6,535 bases of DNA from Planktomarina sp. GTDB lineage: Bacteria > Pseudomonadota > Alphaproteobacteria > Rhodobacterales > Rhodobacteraceae. Shown here piece after piece: positions 1 through 5,925 of the stretch. Made by a program: the position numbers and the translations under genes. How positions within the stretch are numbered: the first letter of the stretch is position 1; the number at the start of each line of letters is the position of its first letter. The notes below the pieces were generated by a model. It searched no databases. It saw only the letters and a list, made by a program, of their open reading frames with translations, and was not told the DNA's origin. The DNA lies in NCBI GenBank assembly GCA_022425445.1, contig JAKMFM010000037.1:1-6535 (forward strand). Direction: 5' to 3'.

Positions 1-841
1 CGAAACCCAAGCGATGATTGGCCTCCACGGTATCAAAACCCTGGCTCTGCAACGCATAGGCCCGCATCTTATTGGCCAAGCCAATCCCGCGACCTTCTTG
101 ATTGAGATACAGAAGGATCCCAGCGCCTTCCTGCCCCATCTGCGCCAAAGCGCCTTTGAGCTGTGGACCGCAGTCACATTTCAAAGATCCAAGAATATCT
201 CCTGTAAAACAGGCCGAATGCAGGCGAGCCAAAACCGGCACCGCCCGGTCAGGCGCTCCGATCTCAACCGCATAATGTTCATCCCCACCGCCATCTGGGC
301 GAAACACATGCAAGCGCCCCGCCTGACTAACTTCCAGCGGAAGCTGCGCAGAGACCACATGCGCAAAGCCAGGCTCCAACAAGATACCGACGGGCAAATG
401 CGTCAAACTATTGAGCGGCTCGCCGCTGTGCACCGTGATCGCCATGGGCAAAAGATGCGCCGCTTTCAAAAGCGCCACCGCAAGGCGGTGCCCATCGGCG
501 GACCCGCCGCGCAGAGCTTGGAAGGGACCCTTCATCGGATAGCTCAGGTCAAGAATGGGATCGGCCACCGCTTGGCACCAGCGTGCATCGACCGTTGACG
601 GCACAGAAATGCGCGCCACAGTCCCATCATAAGCGCTGATCTTAAGCGTATCTGCCCTCCACTTTGACAAAACCGCCTGCACCTCGCCCAAAGCACGCAG
701 CGCATCCAGCCTGTCTTGCGTCAAGGTTTCTGCCGCGCAGACCACAAGAGGCTGCGGCATATCAATGACCACAGGCAGCCCCATACGAAGATCGGTCAAA
801 GCACGAGCGCGGAGCTCAACAGGCGAAGGTGATATACTCAT
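1..841 (-). CDS. ribA: GTP cyclohydrolase II, N-terminal 280 residues (3' end outside window)
   Basis: GTP cyclohydrolase II opens the GTP ring to give the pyrimidine precursor of riboflavin, in the cytoplasm. The frame stays open from an ATG at 841 to the window edge, giving 280 codons. Residues about 176-280 match the RibA catalytic domain: R206-L-H-S, then the zinc ligands C211, C222 and C224, then GILLYLNQEGRGIGLANK (242-258) and DTVEANHRLGF. Residues 1-175 are an extension absent from the roughly 200-residue E. coli enzyme. They resemble a decayed 3,4-dihydroxy-2-butanone-4-phosphate synthase (RibB) domain: ALTDLRMGLPVVI (14-26) fits the RibB start, and 105-135 fits its C-terminal helix region. 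The acidic DDEDRENEGD-type active-site loop is missing. A GGGG run lies 4 bases upstream of the start. The gene is divergent from the response regulator. The catalytic call is secure; the origin of the extension is inference. Confidence 0.93.
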   Translation of the reverse strand, partial: MSISPSPVELRARALTDLRMGLPVVIDMPQPLVVCAAETLTQDRLDALRALGEVQAVLSKWRADTLKISAYDGTVARISVPSTVDARWCQAVADPILDLSYPMKGPFQALRGGSADGHRLAVALLKAAHLLPMAITVHSGEPLNSLTHLPVGILLEPGFAHVVSAQLPLEVSQAGRLHVFRPDGGGDEHYAVEIGAPDRAVPVLARLHSACFTGDILGSLKCDCGPQLKGALAQMGQEGAGILLYLNQEGRGIGLANKMRAYALQSQGFDTVEANHRLGF

Positions 842-983
842 AGAACCCCGATAGCCCCTTTTTCGGGTGAATTGAAACAATTCCTTCATTTGTGACACGA
901 GGTCGTGAGATCACTGTTGCAAATCTTGCAATACAGCGCCCCAGCGCGCAGGTATAGACAATCCTATGAAGCGGAGGGGCAGA
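842..983. promoter_or_regulatory. Divergent ribA / response-regulator intergenic region with three dyad elements
   Basis: This spacer must hold promoters for both ribA (leftward) and the response regulator (rightward). It contains three compact symmetric elements: a 15-base inverted repeat with 6-base arms at 869-883, a 12-base inverted repeat CACGA-GG-TCGTG at 896-907, and a doubled TTGCAA hexamer at 917-931. GTGA (892-895) and TCAC (911-914) also flank the middle element. A weak -10-like TATAGA lies at 953-958 on the plus strand, but no -35 stands at normal spacing from it. I recognise no known operator or riboswitch here; the regulatory role is inferred from position and symmetry. Confidence 0.5.
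973..977 (+). promoter_or_regulatory. Ribosome binding site deciding the response-regulator start
   Basis: A strong GGAGG sits 6 bases before the ATG at 984. An upstream in-frame ATG at 966 would place this site inside the coding region and has no purine-rich site of its own. The 984 start is therefore preferred. Confidence 0.8.
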
Positions 984-1670
984 ATGGCACAGCTTAAAAA
1001 AGTTCTTTTGATCGATGACGATGAAGATCTAAGAGAGGCTTTGAGCGAACAACTTCTTATGACCGAAGATTTCGATGTCCACGAGGGCGCCAGTGGAGCG
1101 GAGGCTTTGGAAAAGGTCAAGCAACACAGTTATGATCTGTTGGTTTTAGATGTGGGCCTGCCCGATACAGATGGGCGCGCACTGTGCCGCTTGATCCGCA
1201 AGCAGGGCGTCAAATGTCCCATTTTAATGCTCACCGGCCATGATACGGATTCCGACACGATCTTGGGTCTGGATGCAGGCGCCAATGACTACATCACCAA
1301 GCCCTTCAAATTTCCCGTTCTTTTGGCCCGTATGCGCGCTCAGCTGCGCCAGCATGAGCTATCAGAAGATGCGATCTTCGTGCTCGGACCCTATACGTTC
1401 AAACCCTCACTCAAGTTATTGGTCACCTCTGATGACAAGAAAATTCGCCTCACCGAAAAAGAAACCAATATCTTAAAGTTTCTATACCGCTCAACCGAAG
1501 ATGTGGTGCCGCGTGACATTCTTTTGCATGAGGTATGGGGCTATAATGCCGGCGTCACGACCCATACGCTGGAAACCCATATTTATCGCCTGCGTCAAAA
1601 AATTGAGCCCGATCCCGGCACGGCCCGTCTTTTGGTCACAGAGAACGGAGGCTACCGCTTGTCCCTCTAG
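984..1670 (+). CDS. cenR: OmpR/PhoB-family response regulator, CenR-type
   Basis: This is a cytoplasmic two-component response regulator of 228 residues that should bind DNA when phosphorylated by a partner histidine kinase; no kinase gene is in the window. The receiver domain spans residues about 5-120, with the acidic pocket D11-D12-D13, phospho-acceptor D56 (LLVLDVGLPDTDG), switch residue T84 (MLTGH) and K106 (KPF). The C-terminal winged helix, about 130-228, carries RLTEKETNILKFL, HEVWGYNAGVTTHTLETHI and YRLRQKIEPDP. The sequence resembles the alphaproteobacterial CenR regulators tied to cell-envelope and division control. That orthology is from memory and less certain than the family. 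A GGAGG site fixes the start. The gene is divergent from ribA and convergent with hpaH, so it is probably monocistronic. Confidence 0.9.
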   Translation: MAQLKKVLLIDDDEDLREALSEQLLMTEDFDVHEGASGAEALEKVKQHSYDLLVLDVGLPDTDGRALCRLIRKQGVKCPILMLTGHDTDSDTILGLDAGANDYITKPFKFPVLLARMRAQLRQHELSEDAIFVLGPYTFKPSLKLLVTSDDKKIRLTEKETNILKFLYRSTEDVVPRDILLHEVWGYNAGVTTHTLETHIYRLRQKIEPDPGTARLLVTENGGYRLSL

Positions 1671-1801
1671 CGCCCTCCAATTTGGCGCCAAGTCATAGCC
1701 GCAACCCGGTGAACCTCCGCCGTCCAATGCCCATGCGACGTGCCCAGGCTTGGGTCTGCGCCAATCGGTACCATAGGGCCCAAAAATAGCACGGTCTGCG
1801 C
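1671..1801. other. Convergent spacer between response regulator and hpaH
   Basis: No gene is supported in these 131 bases. The best structure is a weak hairpin with 5-base GCGCC/GGCGC arms (1670-1674 and 1684-1688) just past the response-regulator stop; no T-run follows it. On the minus strand the hpaH frame stays open for 44 more codons after its stop, but HpaH is already full length and no start with a ribosome site is seen. Transcripts from both sides must end here, yet no canonical intrinsic terminator is visible. Confidence 0.4.
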
Positions 1802-2599
1802 CTAGGCAAAGCCGATGGATACCTGCCCGAAAGGGCCAAAATCAGCGACGAATTGATCCTTTGGTCCCGCCTCGATCGGGCGAATAAACGAGCCAGATAA
1901 AACAACATCACCAGCTCGAATTTTTTGTCCATAGGCTTCTAGACGTTCGGACAGCCAAACGATTCCCATTACCGGATCGTTCAAAACGCCTGCGCCGAGA
2001 CCGGTCTCCTCAACCTCCGCATTGCGGCTGCAAATCGCGCCAGCCCAGCGCAGATCAAACGTGTTTGGATCATGACGCGCGCGGCCCAAAACGATGCCAG
2101 CATTCGCGGCATTGTCAGAAATGGTATCAAAAATTTTGCGGGTCTGCCCCGTTTGCGCATCGACGCGCTCAATCCGCGTATCGAGAATTTCCAGCGAGGG
2201 GCAAACATAGTCCGTTGCCGCCAATACCTCATCGCGGCGCGCAGCGCCGTTTAAATCCGCTTTCATCACAAAGGCAATTTCTGCTTCGATGCGCGGCTGA
2301 ATAAACCGCCCAGCTGGCACAGTCGCGCCATCTTCAAAATGCATATCATCAAACAATATCCCACTGTCCGGGATGTCGATATTCAAAGCATATTGCATCG
2401 CCTTCGAGGTCAGGCCAATTTTCCAACCAGTCACACGCCGACCATCGGCAATCTTGAGCGCGACCAATGCTTTTTGCACCGCATAGGCATCATCCATGGT
2501 CATTTCAGGATGGGCGCGGGTCAACAATCCAATTTGTTTCTGGCTTTTTTCTGCCGCAAATAATGCCCGCGCTGCCTGGGAAATCTCTGCTGGGGTCAT
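1802..2599 (-). CDS. hpaH: 2-oxohept-4-ene-1,7-dioate hydratase
   Basis: HpaH adds water to 2-oxohept-4-ene-1,7-dioate to give 4-hydroxy-2-oxoheptane-1,7-dioate, the aldolase substrate in homoprotocatechuate degradation. At 265 residues it is close to the 267 of the E. coli enzyme and collinear with it: DAYAVQKALVALKIADGR, GWKIGLTSKAMQ (58-69), a dense KIFDTISDNAANAGIVLG block, and a C-terminus ending in the same place. The likely metal ligands are E105 and E107 (RIEAEIAFV) and E137 (PSLEILDTR), with conserved K60. Its ATG overlaps the hpaG stop by four bases, so the two are probably translationally coupled; a GAGGA site lies in the end of hpaG. MhpD-type 2-keto-4-pentenoate hydratases are close relatives, but the neighbours favour HpaH. 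Confidence 0.93.
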   Translation of the reverse strand: MTPAEISQAARALFAAEKSQKQIGLLTRAHPEMTMDDAYAVQKALVALKIADGRRVTGWKIGLTSKAMQYALNIDIPDSGILFDDMHFEDGATVPAGRFIQPRIEAEIAFVMKADLNGAARRDEVLAATDYVCPSLEILDTRIERVDAQTGQTRKIFDTISDNAANAGIVLGRARHDPNTFDLRWAGAICSRNAEVEETGLGAGVLNDPVMGIVWLSERLEAYGQKIRAGDVVLSGSFIRPIEAGPKDQFVADFGPFGQVSIGFA

Positions 2600-3453
2600 G
2601 GCTCATCCTCGATAGAATTGCGCAGGGTCCCAAGGCCGTCAGCGTGCACTTCGACCAAATCACCAGGTTTGAGATAAATCGGGGGATCGAACCGCGCGCC
2701 AGCGCCCGTCGGTGTTCCGGTGACAATAATATCACCCGGCATCAAAGTGGTGAAGGTTGAGATATATTCAATTTGGCGGCGGATGGGAAATATCATCCGG
2801 CTGGTACGATCATCTTGACGCAACTCCCCGTTTACGTGAGTCGTAATCCGAACATCGTCCAACTGTGCTGCTTTCTCAAAAGGCACCAACCAGGGGCCCA
2901 TAGCGCCGGATTTGTCCCAATTCTTACCCTGGGTGACGTTGAATTTCGCATGTCGCACCCAGTCTCGGATTGTCCCCTCATTGCACAGGGTCAAAGCGGC
3001 GATATGATCGTAAGCATCCGCTTGAGAAATGCGCCGTCCTGCCTTGCCAATGACAATGGCAATTTCGCCCTCATAATCGAGTTGATGCGACTCTGGTGGG
3101 CGGATCAAAGCCTGTTCATGGCCAACAAACCCACGCGCAAACCGCGGAAAGAGTGACATATTCGCAGGCGCTTGGCTGCCGTCTTTGTATTCCGCATTGC
3201 GATCTGGGAAATTGACCCCGACGCAAATAATCTTTTCACCGCCGGCCACAGGCATTTCATAGGTGAAGCTGCCAAAATCATGGGTGACACGAGCCCCCTC
3301 AGCCGCTTTGGTCAGTTGCGGCAGGGCTTGCGCGCGGATCACATCGGTTAAATTCGCCCACTGTGGAAACTCTGGCGATACAGCAATGAAACCAGCCTCC
3401 GTCACCGCGCCATAGAGCGCCTCGCCCGCTGCGCGAATGGATGCAAATTTCAT
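2596..3453 (-). CDS. hpaG: FAH-family enzyme, HpaG-like decarboxylase/isomerase of the homoprotocatechuate pathway
   Basis: By context this enzyme decarboxylates 5-oxopent-3-ene-1,2,5-tricarboxylate and/or isomerises 2-hydroxyhepta-2,4-diene-1,7-dioate, between the HpaF and HpaH steps. It has 285 residues. A divergent N-terminus (1-70) precedes a fumarylacetoacetate-hydrolase fold from about 72 to 280: IICVGVNF (75-82), the metal-binding pair E128 and E130 (DYEGEIAIVIGK), K177 (TQGKNWD), MGPWLV, and the C-terminal MPGDIIVTGTPTGAG. The third metal position, usually D in an NDVSxRD motif, reads NEGTIRD here, with E159. E. coli HpaG has two fused copies of this domain in about 429 residues; this protein has one. 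It overlaps hpaF and hpaH by four bases each, and an AAAGGAGA site (3460-3467) precedes its start. Family and locus are firm; the exact reaction is inferred. Confidence 0.83.
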   Translation of the reverse strand: MKFASIRAAGEALYGAVTEAGFIAVSPEFPQWANLTDVIRAQALPQLTKAAEGARVTHDFGSFTYEMPVAGGEKIICVGVNFPDRNAEYKDGSQAPANMSLFPRFARGFVGHEQALIRPPESHQLDYEGEIAIVIGKAGRRISQADAYDHIAALTLCNEGTIRDWVRHAKFNVTQGKNWDKSGAMGPWLVPFEKAAQLDDVRITTHVNGELRQDDRTSRMIFPIRRQIEYISTFTTLMPGDIIVTGTPTGAGARFDPPIYLKPGDLVEVHADGLGTLRNSIEDEP

Positions 3454-3857
3454 AGGGTGTCTCCTTTGCGAGATGGCGCATTGATCCGCGCGTGAATGCT
3501 GTTTGTTTTCCAGCTGAAGGGCTTGGAAATCGTCACAATTTCCAAAGACAACGCAAAAAATGATTCGGCCAGAAGCGGCGCAAAAACGGCCTCTGCCCGC
3601 GCCATCAAGAACGCGCCGACCTCCGATTTCGTCGCATCACTGCGTCCCTCTCCCATGCGTAGAACCATATCAACAAAGGCGTTCTTGGGATGTCCATCAG
3701 CGACGCAATAGTGCGGCATCGGATGCGCCCGCACCCTTATGCCCGCCGTAGGAAACACGCCCGTTTCTTGCATGGCCACACTCATGACCGAACAAAATTC
3801 TGACATATCAACGCCTTCATCTAAATTCTGCGAATATTGAACGGTCAGATGTGGCAT
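3450..3857 (-). CDS. hpaF: 5-carboxymethyl-2-hydroxymuconate delta-isomerase
   Basis: HpaF (CHMI) isomerises 5-carboxymethyl-2-hydroxymuconate to 5-oxopent-3-ene-1,2,5-tricarboxylate after the semialdehyde has been oxidised. It has 135 residues against about 126 in E. coli, with a short extra C-terminal tail (NAPSRKGDTL). It starts MPH, giving the N-terminal catalytic proline of the tautomerase superfamily once Met is removed. The GVFPTAGIRVRAH block (33-45) carries arginines R41 and R43 and matches GIFPLAGIRSRVH in the E. coli enzyme. FVDMVLRMGEGR, FALSLEI and NSIHARI also align. It is first in the leftward hpaF-hpaG-hpaH unit. An AAGGA site (3864-3868) lies 6 bases before its ATG, and its TGA overlaps the hpaG ATG. 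Confidence 0.92.
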   Translation of the reverse strand: MPHLTVQYSQNLDEGVDMSEFCSVMSVAMQETGVFPTAGIRVRAHPMPHYCVADGHPKNAFVDMVLRMGEGRSDATKSEVGAFLMARAEAVFAPLLAESFFALSLEIVTISKPFSWKTNSIHARINAPSRKGDTL

Positions 3858-3877
3858 GGCTTATCCTTAGCACGACT

Positions 3878-3911
3878 GATGAAATCATCGCAACCTTACA
3901 GAAAATGACAA
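3878..3911 (-). promoter_or_regulatory. Candidate hpaF promoter with overlapping palindromic operator
   Basis: Read leftward, TTGTCA (3906-3911) is one base from the -35 consensus. It is followed after 16 bases by GATGAT (3884-3889), a 4-of-6 match to the -10 box. The perfect inverted repeat GATGA-AA-TCATC occupies 3878-3889, so a protein bound there would cover the -10 box and the likely start site. The element lies 20 bases from the hpaF ATG. Its ATGA/TCAT half-sites are shared with the larger palindrome by hpaR, suggesting one regulator for both. The promoter is a prediction from spacing and match only. Confidence 0.5.
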
Positions 3912-3970
3912 GTGAGGAGTGCGCATAGATCCACAATTTCTGCATTTTAAACCAGCGATCATAGATTTTC

Positions 3971-4000
3971 TTGACACAGCCGAGCCTCTCGATTTACTTA
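3971..4000 (+). promoter_or_regulatory. Candidate hpaR-hpaB promoter
   Basis: A perfect TTGACA -35 box at 3971-3976 is followed after 18 bases by TACTTA (3995-4000), a weak -10 box. Transcription would start near 4007, inside the palindrome at 4001-4021. The -35 is convincing. The -10 is poor, and the alternative TAATAT (3999-4004) is too far away, which would fit a regulated promoter but leaves the exact box uncertain. Confidence 0.45.
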
Positions 4001-4021
4001 ATATATGAATTATTCATAGAT
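4001..4021. promoter_or_regulatory. Candidate HpaR operator, 21-base palindrome
   Basis: The core ATGAAT-T-ATTCAT (4005-4017) is a perfect inverted repeat around position 4011. Symmetry extends to 21 bases with one mismatched pair (4003/4019). The size, AT-richness and position between the -35 box and the hpaR start are typical of MarR-family operators, which often repress their own gene. Binding by HpaR is inferred. Confidence 0.65.
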
Positions 4022-4030
4022 GAGTGGTAA

Positions 4031-4468
4031 ATGCCGAAATTCTTGGACAGCCTGCCGATGATCCTCAGCCGCTCTTTAGACCGGGTTATGCCGAGTTATC
4101 GGCGTCTGTTTCAAGCGAATGATCTGACGGACCAGCAGTGGCGGGTTCTGCGCGCGCTTTGGGAAAAGCAGCATCTCACCTCAGCGCAGATCTCGCAGAT
4201 CACCCTTTTGCCCCCACCCTCATTGGTCGGAATTCTAGATCGGCTCGAGAAGAAAAACCTCATCGGGCGCCTGCGCTCTACAGAAGATCGCCGCCATGTG
4301 CATATCATCCCCACCCAAAAGGGGCGCGCCTTGATGGAGCATATGATGCCCATGGTAGAGGGCATTCATGACGATTTCATGCAGCGCGTGACGGAGTCTG
4401 AATGGACCGAGTTTAATCGAATTTTAGACAAACTATCAGACCCTGCAGAGAAACGGAATTTGGCATGA
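4031..4468 (+). CDS. hpaR: MarR-family regulator of homoprotocatechuate catabolism
   Basis: HpaR is a dimeric winged-helix repressor whose DNA binding is relieved by aromatic pathway compounds, as known for the E. coli homologue. The 145-residue protein has the MarR layout: an N-terminal dimerisation helix, NDLTDQQWRVLRAL (30-43), the helix-turn-helix SAQISQITLLPPPSLVGILDRLEKKNLI (51-78), then the wing with D86-R87-R88 and VHIIPTQKGRAL. A long C-terminal helix follows. The DLTDQQWR segment resembles NLTEQQWR in E. coli HpaR, supporting the specific assignment. The ribosome site is weak (GAGTGG, 4022-4027). It is divergent from hpaF and overlaps hpaB by four bases, so repressor and monooxygenase are made from one transcript. 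A palindrome 9 bases upstream of its start suggests autoregulation. Confidence 0.88.
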   Translation: MPKFLDSLPMILSRSLDRVMPSYRRLFQANDLTDQQWRVLRALWEKQHLTSAQISQITLLPPPSLVGILDRLEKKNLIGRLRSTEDRRHVHIIPTQKGRALMEHMMPMVEGIHDDFMQRVTESEWTEFNRILDKLSDPAEKRNLA

Positions 4469-5925
4469 GAAACGCTGGAATCAGAACTGGAGCGCAGTAT
4501 CTCGCGGGGCTGCGCGATGATCGTGAAATTTGGACGCGTGGAGCGCGGGTTCAAGATGTGACCGCTGAACCGGGCATGGCTGGAGGCGCGGCCTCTTTGG
4601 CGGGTTTTTTGGATCGGCAACATGAACCGGCCTATCGCGATATCGTGACCTATGAAGACGGCAAGGGCATTCGCTGCGCCGTTTCCCACATGGTGCCCAA
4701 GTCTAAGGACGATGTGGAGTGGCGCGGCCGCGCGTTCTATGAATGGGCCACATGGTCCAATGGCATGTTTGGTCGCACTCCCGATTATAAAAACGCCTCC
4801 GTTATGGCCTTTGCTCACGCCCCAGGTTTTCTAGCGCAAGGCAGCAAGGGACAAGCGGATTTCGTTCAAAATATGACCCAGTTTTATGATGAGGTCCGAC
4901 TCAATGATCGCGTTCTGACCCATACTTTGGTGAACCCATCTGTCTCACATGCACAGGCCACCAGCGGCAAATTCGACGAAGAGGTTGCACTGCATGTCGT
5001 CAAAGAAACGGATGCGGGGATCATCGTGAAAGGCGCGAGGCTGTTGGCGACTTTAGGGCCATTATCTGACGAAATTGAGGTCTTCCCCTCAACCCTTTTA
5101 CGAGCCGATGACAGCAATATTCCCTTTGCCTTCGCCTTTGCCATTCCCATCGCCACCCCGGGTCTCAAGATGATTTGTCGGGACAGCTATGACCATGGAA
5201 AATCACATTTCGATGCCCCCCTGTCCTCACGCTATGAGGAGATGGATGCAGTGGTCATTTTTGACAATGTCTTGGTCCCCTGGGAACGGGTTTTCATGTA
5301 TGGCGAACCAAACCTATGCAACCAAGCCTTCGCCCAAACCAATGCGGTGGTGCATATGGCGCATCAAGTGGCCTGTGGAAAGCTGGCCAAGGCAGAATTC
5401 ATGGTCGGCGTCATGTGTGCCATTGCCAAGGCAACGGGTCGCGACAAGGATCTGGCCACTAAGGGTATGATTGCCGAAGTGATGTTGATGGCCGAAACCG
5501 TGCGCGCCTTGCTCTTTTCGGCAGAACAACAGGCCCATGAGGATCAATGGGGCAATTTCATTCCCCTGCGCGGCCCTTTGGACGTCTCACGCAATCTCTT
5601 TCCCAAAATGTACCCGCGGATGGTGGAGATCCTGCAACTCCTCGGTTCCTCCTCCCTCATGGCAACACCAACCGAGGCAGATTTCAGCAATGCCATGGCA
5701 GGAGATGTGGAGAAATATTTCCAACTGACCCACATGGACAGCCACGATCGCGTCGCCCTGTATCGCCTGGCCCATGACATTGCCGTGTCCGGCTTCGGCA
5801 ATCGCCAAGCGCTGTATGAGCGCTTCTTCTTCGGTCCGCCGCAAATCATGAGCTCTGTCTATTTTGACGGCTATGATAGGGACAGCAAAATTGCGCGCGT
5901 CGAGGATCTTTTAGCGCAGGCCTAA
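4465..5925 (+). CDS. hpaB: 4-hydroxyphenylacetate 3-monooxygenase, oxygenase component (HpaB family)
   Basis: HpaB uses FADH2 from a separate reductase (HpaC) and O2 to hydroxylate 4-hydroxyphenylacetate to homoprotocatechuate. The 486 residues are near the Thermus form (about 481) and shorter than E. coli (about 520). Visible family features are TGAQYLAGLRD at the N-terminus, FGRTPDYKNAS (102-112) with R104 and Y108 at substrate-binding positions, and LTHTLVNP with H153 as the likely third. The C-terminus has YPRMVEILQLLGSSSLMATPTEADF, typical of the flavin/tetramer region. The stretch between P120 and H153 is several residues longer than I recall in E. coli, so substrate preference may differ. 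The ATG lies inside the hpaR stop (ATGA) with no good ribosome site, pointing to coupled translation. No hpaC is present. Related chlorophenol or other phenol monooxygenases are an alternative, but the locus argues for 4-hydroxyphenylacetate. Confidence 0.88.
   Translation: MRNAGIRTGAQYLAGLRDDREIWTRGARVQDVTAEPGMAGGAASLAGFLDRQHEPAYRDIVTYEDGKGIRCAVSHMVPKSKDDVEWRGRAFYEWATWSNGMFGRTPDYKNASVMAFAHAPGFLAQGSKGQADFVQNMTQFYDEVRLNDRVLTHTLVNPSVSHAQATSGKFDEEVALHVVKETDAGIIVKGARLLATLGPLSDEIEVFPSTLLRADDSNIPFAFAFAIPIATPGLKMICRDSYDHGKSHFDAPLSSRYEEMDAVVIFDNVLVPWERVFMYGEPNLCNQAFAQTNAVVHMAHQVACGKLAKAEFMVGVMCAIAKATGRDKDLATKGMIAEVMLMAETVRALLFSAEQQAHEDQWGNFIPLRGPLDVSRNLFPKMYPRMVEILQLLGSSSLMATPTEADFSNAMAGDVEKYFQLTHMDSHDRVALYRLAHDIAVSGFGNRQALYERFFFGPPQIMSSVYFDGYDRDSKIARVEDLLAQA

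Noticed and set aside
14..598. 194-codon open frame on the plus strand
   Set aside because: It lies wholly opposite ribA, whose minus-strand product matches GTP cyclohydrolase II; the plus-strand product is Arg/His/Gln-rich with no recognisable domain.
926..958. TTGCAA (926-931) plus TATAGA (953-958) as a sigma-70 promoter for the response regulator
   Set aside because: The 21-base spacing is too long for a normal promoter and both boxes are imperfect.
966..983. Upstream in-frame ATG giving a six-residue longer response regulator (MKRRGR)
   Set aside because: The strong GGAGG site at 973-977 is correctly placed for the ATG at 984 and would lie inside the longer version; receiver domains usually begin a few residues before the KxVLLIDDD strand, as with the 984 start.
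1670..1688. Terminator after the response regulator
   Set aside because: The 5-base GCGCC/GGCGC stem has a 9-base loop and no T-run, so it is too weak to call.
1667..1801. Open extension of the hpaH frame past its stop, 44 codons, with an internal ATG at 1774
   Set aside because: HpaH already ends where the E. coli enzyme ends, no ribosome site precedes the internal ATG, and the peptide resembles nothing I know. Readthrough or a small protein is possible but unsupported.
2773..3156. 127-codon plus-strand open frame inside hpaG
   Set aside because: It is antisense to a well-conserved FAH-family gene and lacks a ribosome site or recognisable motif.
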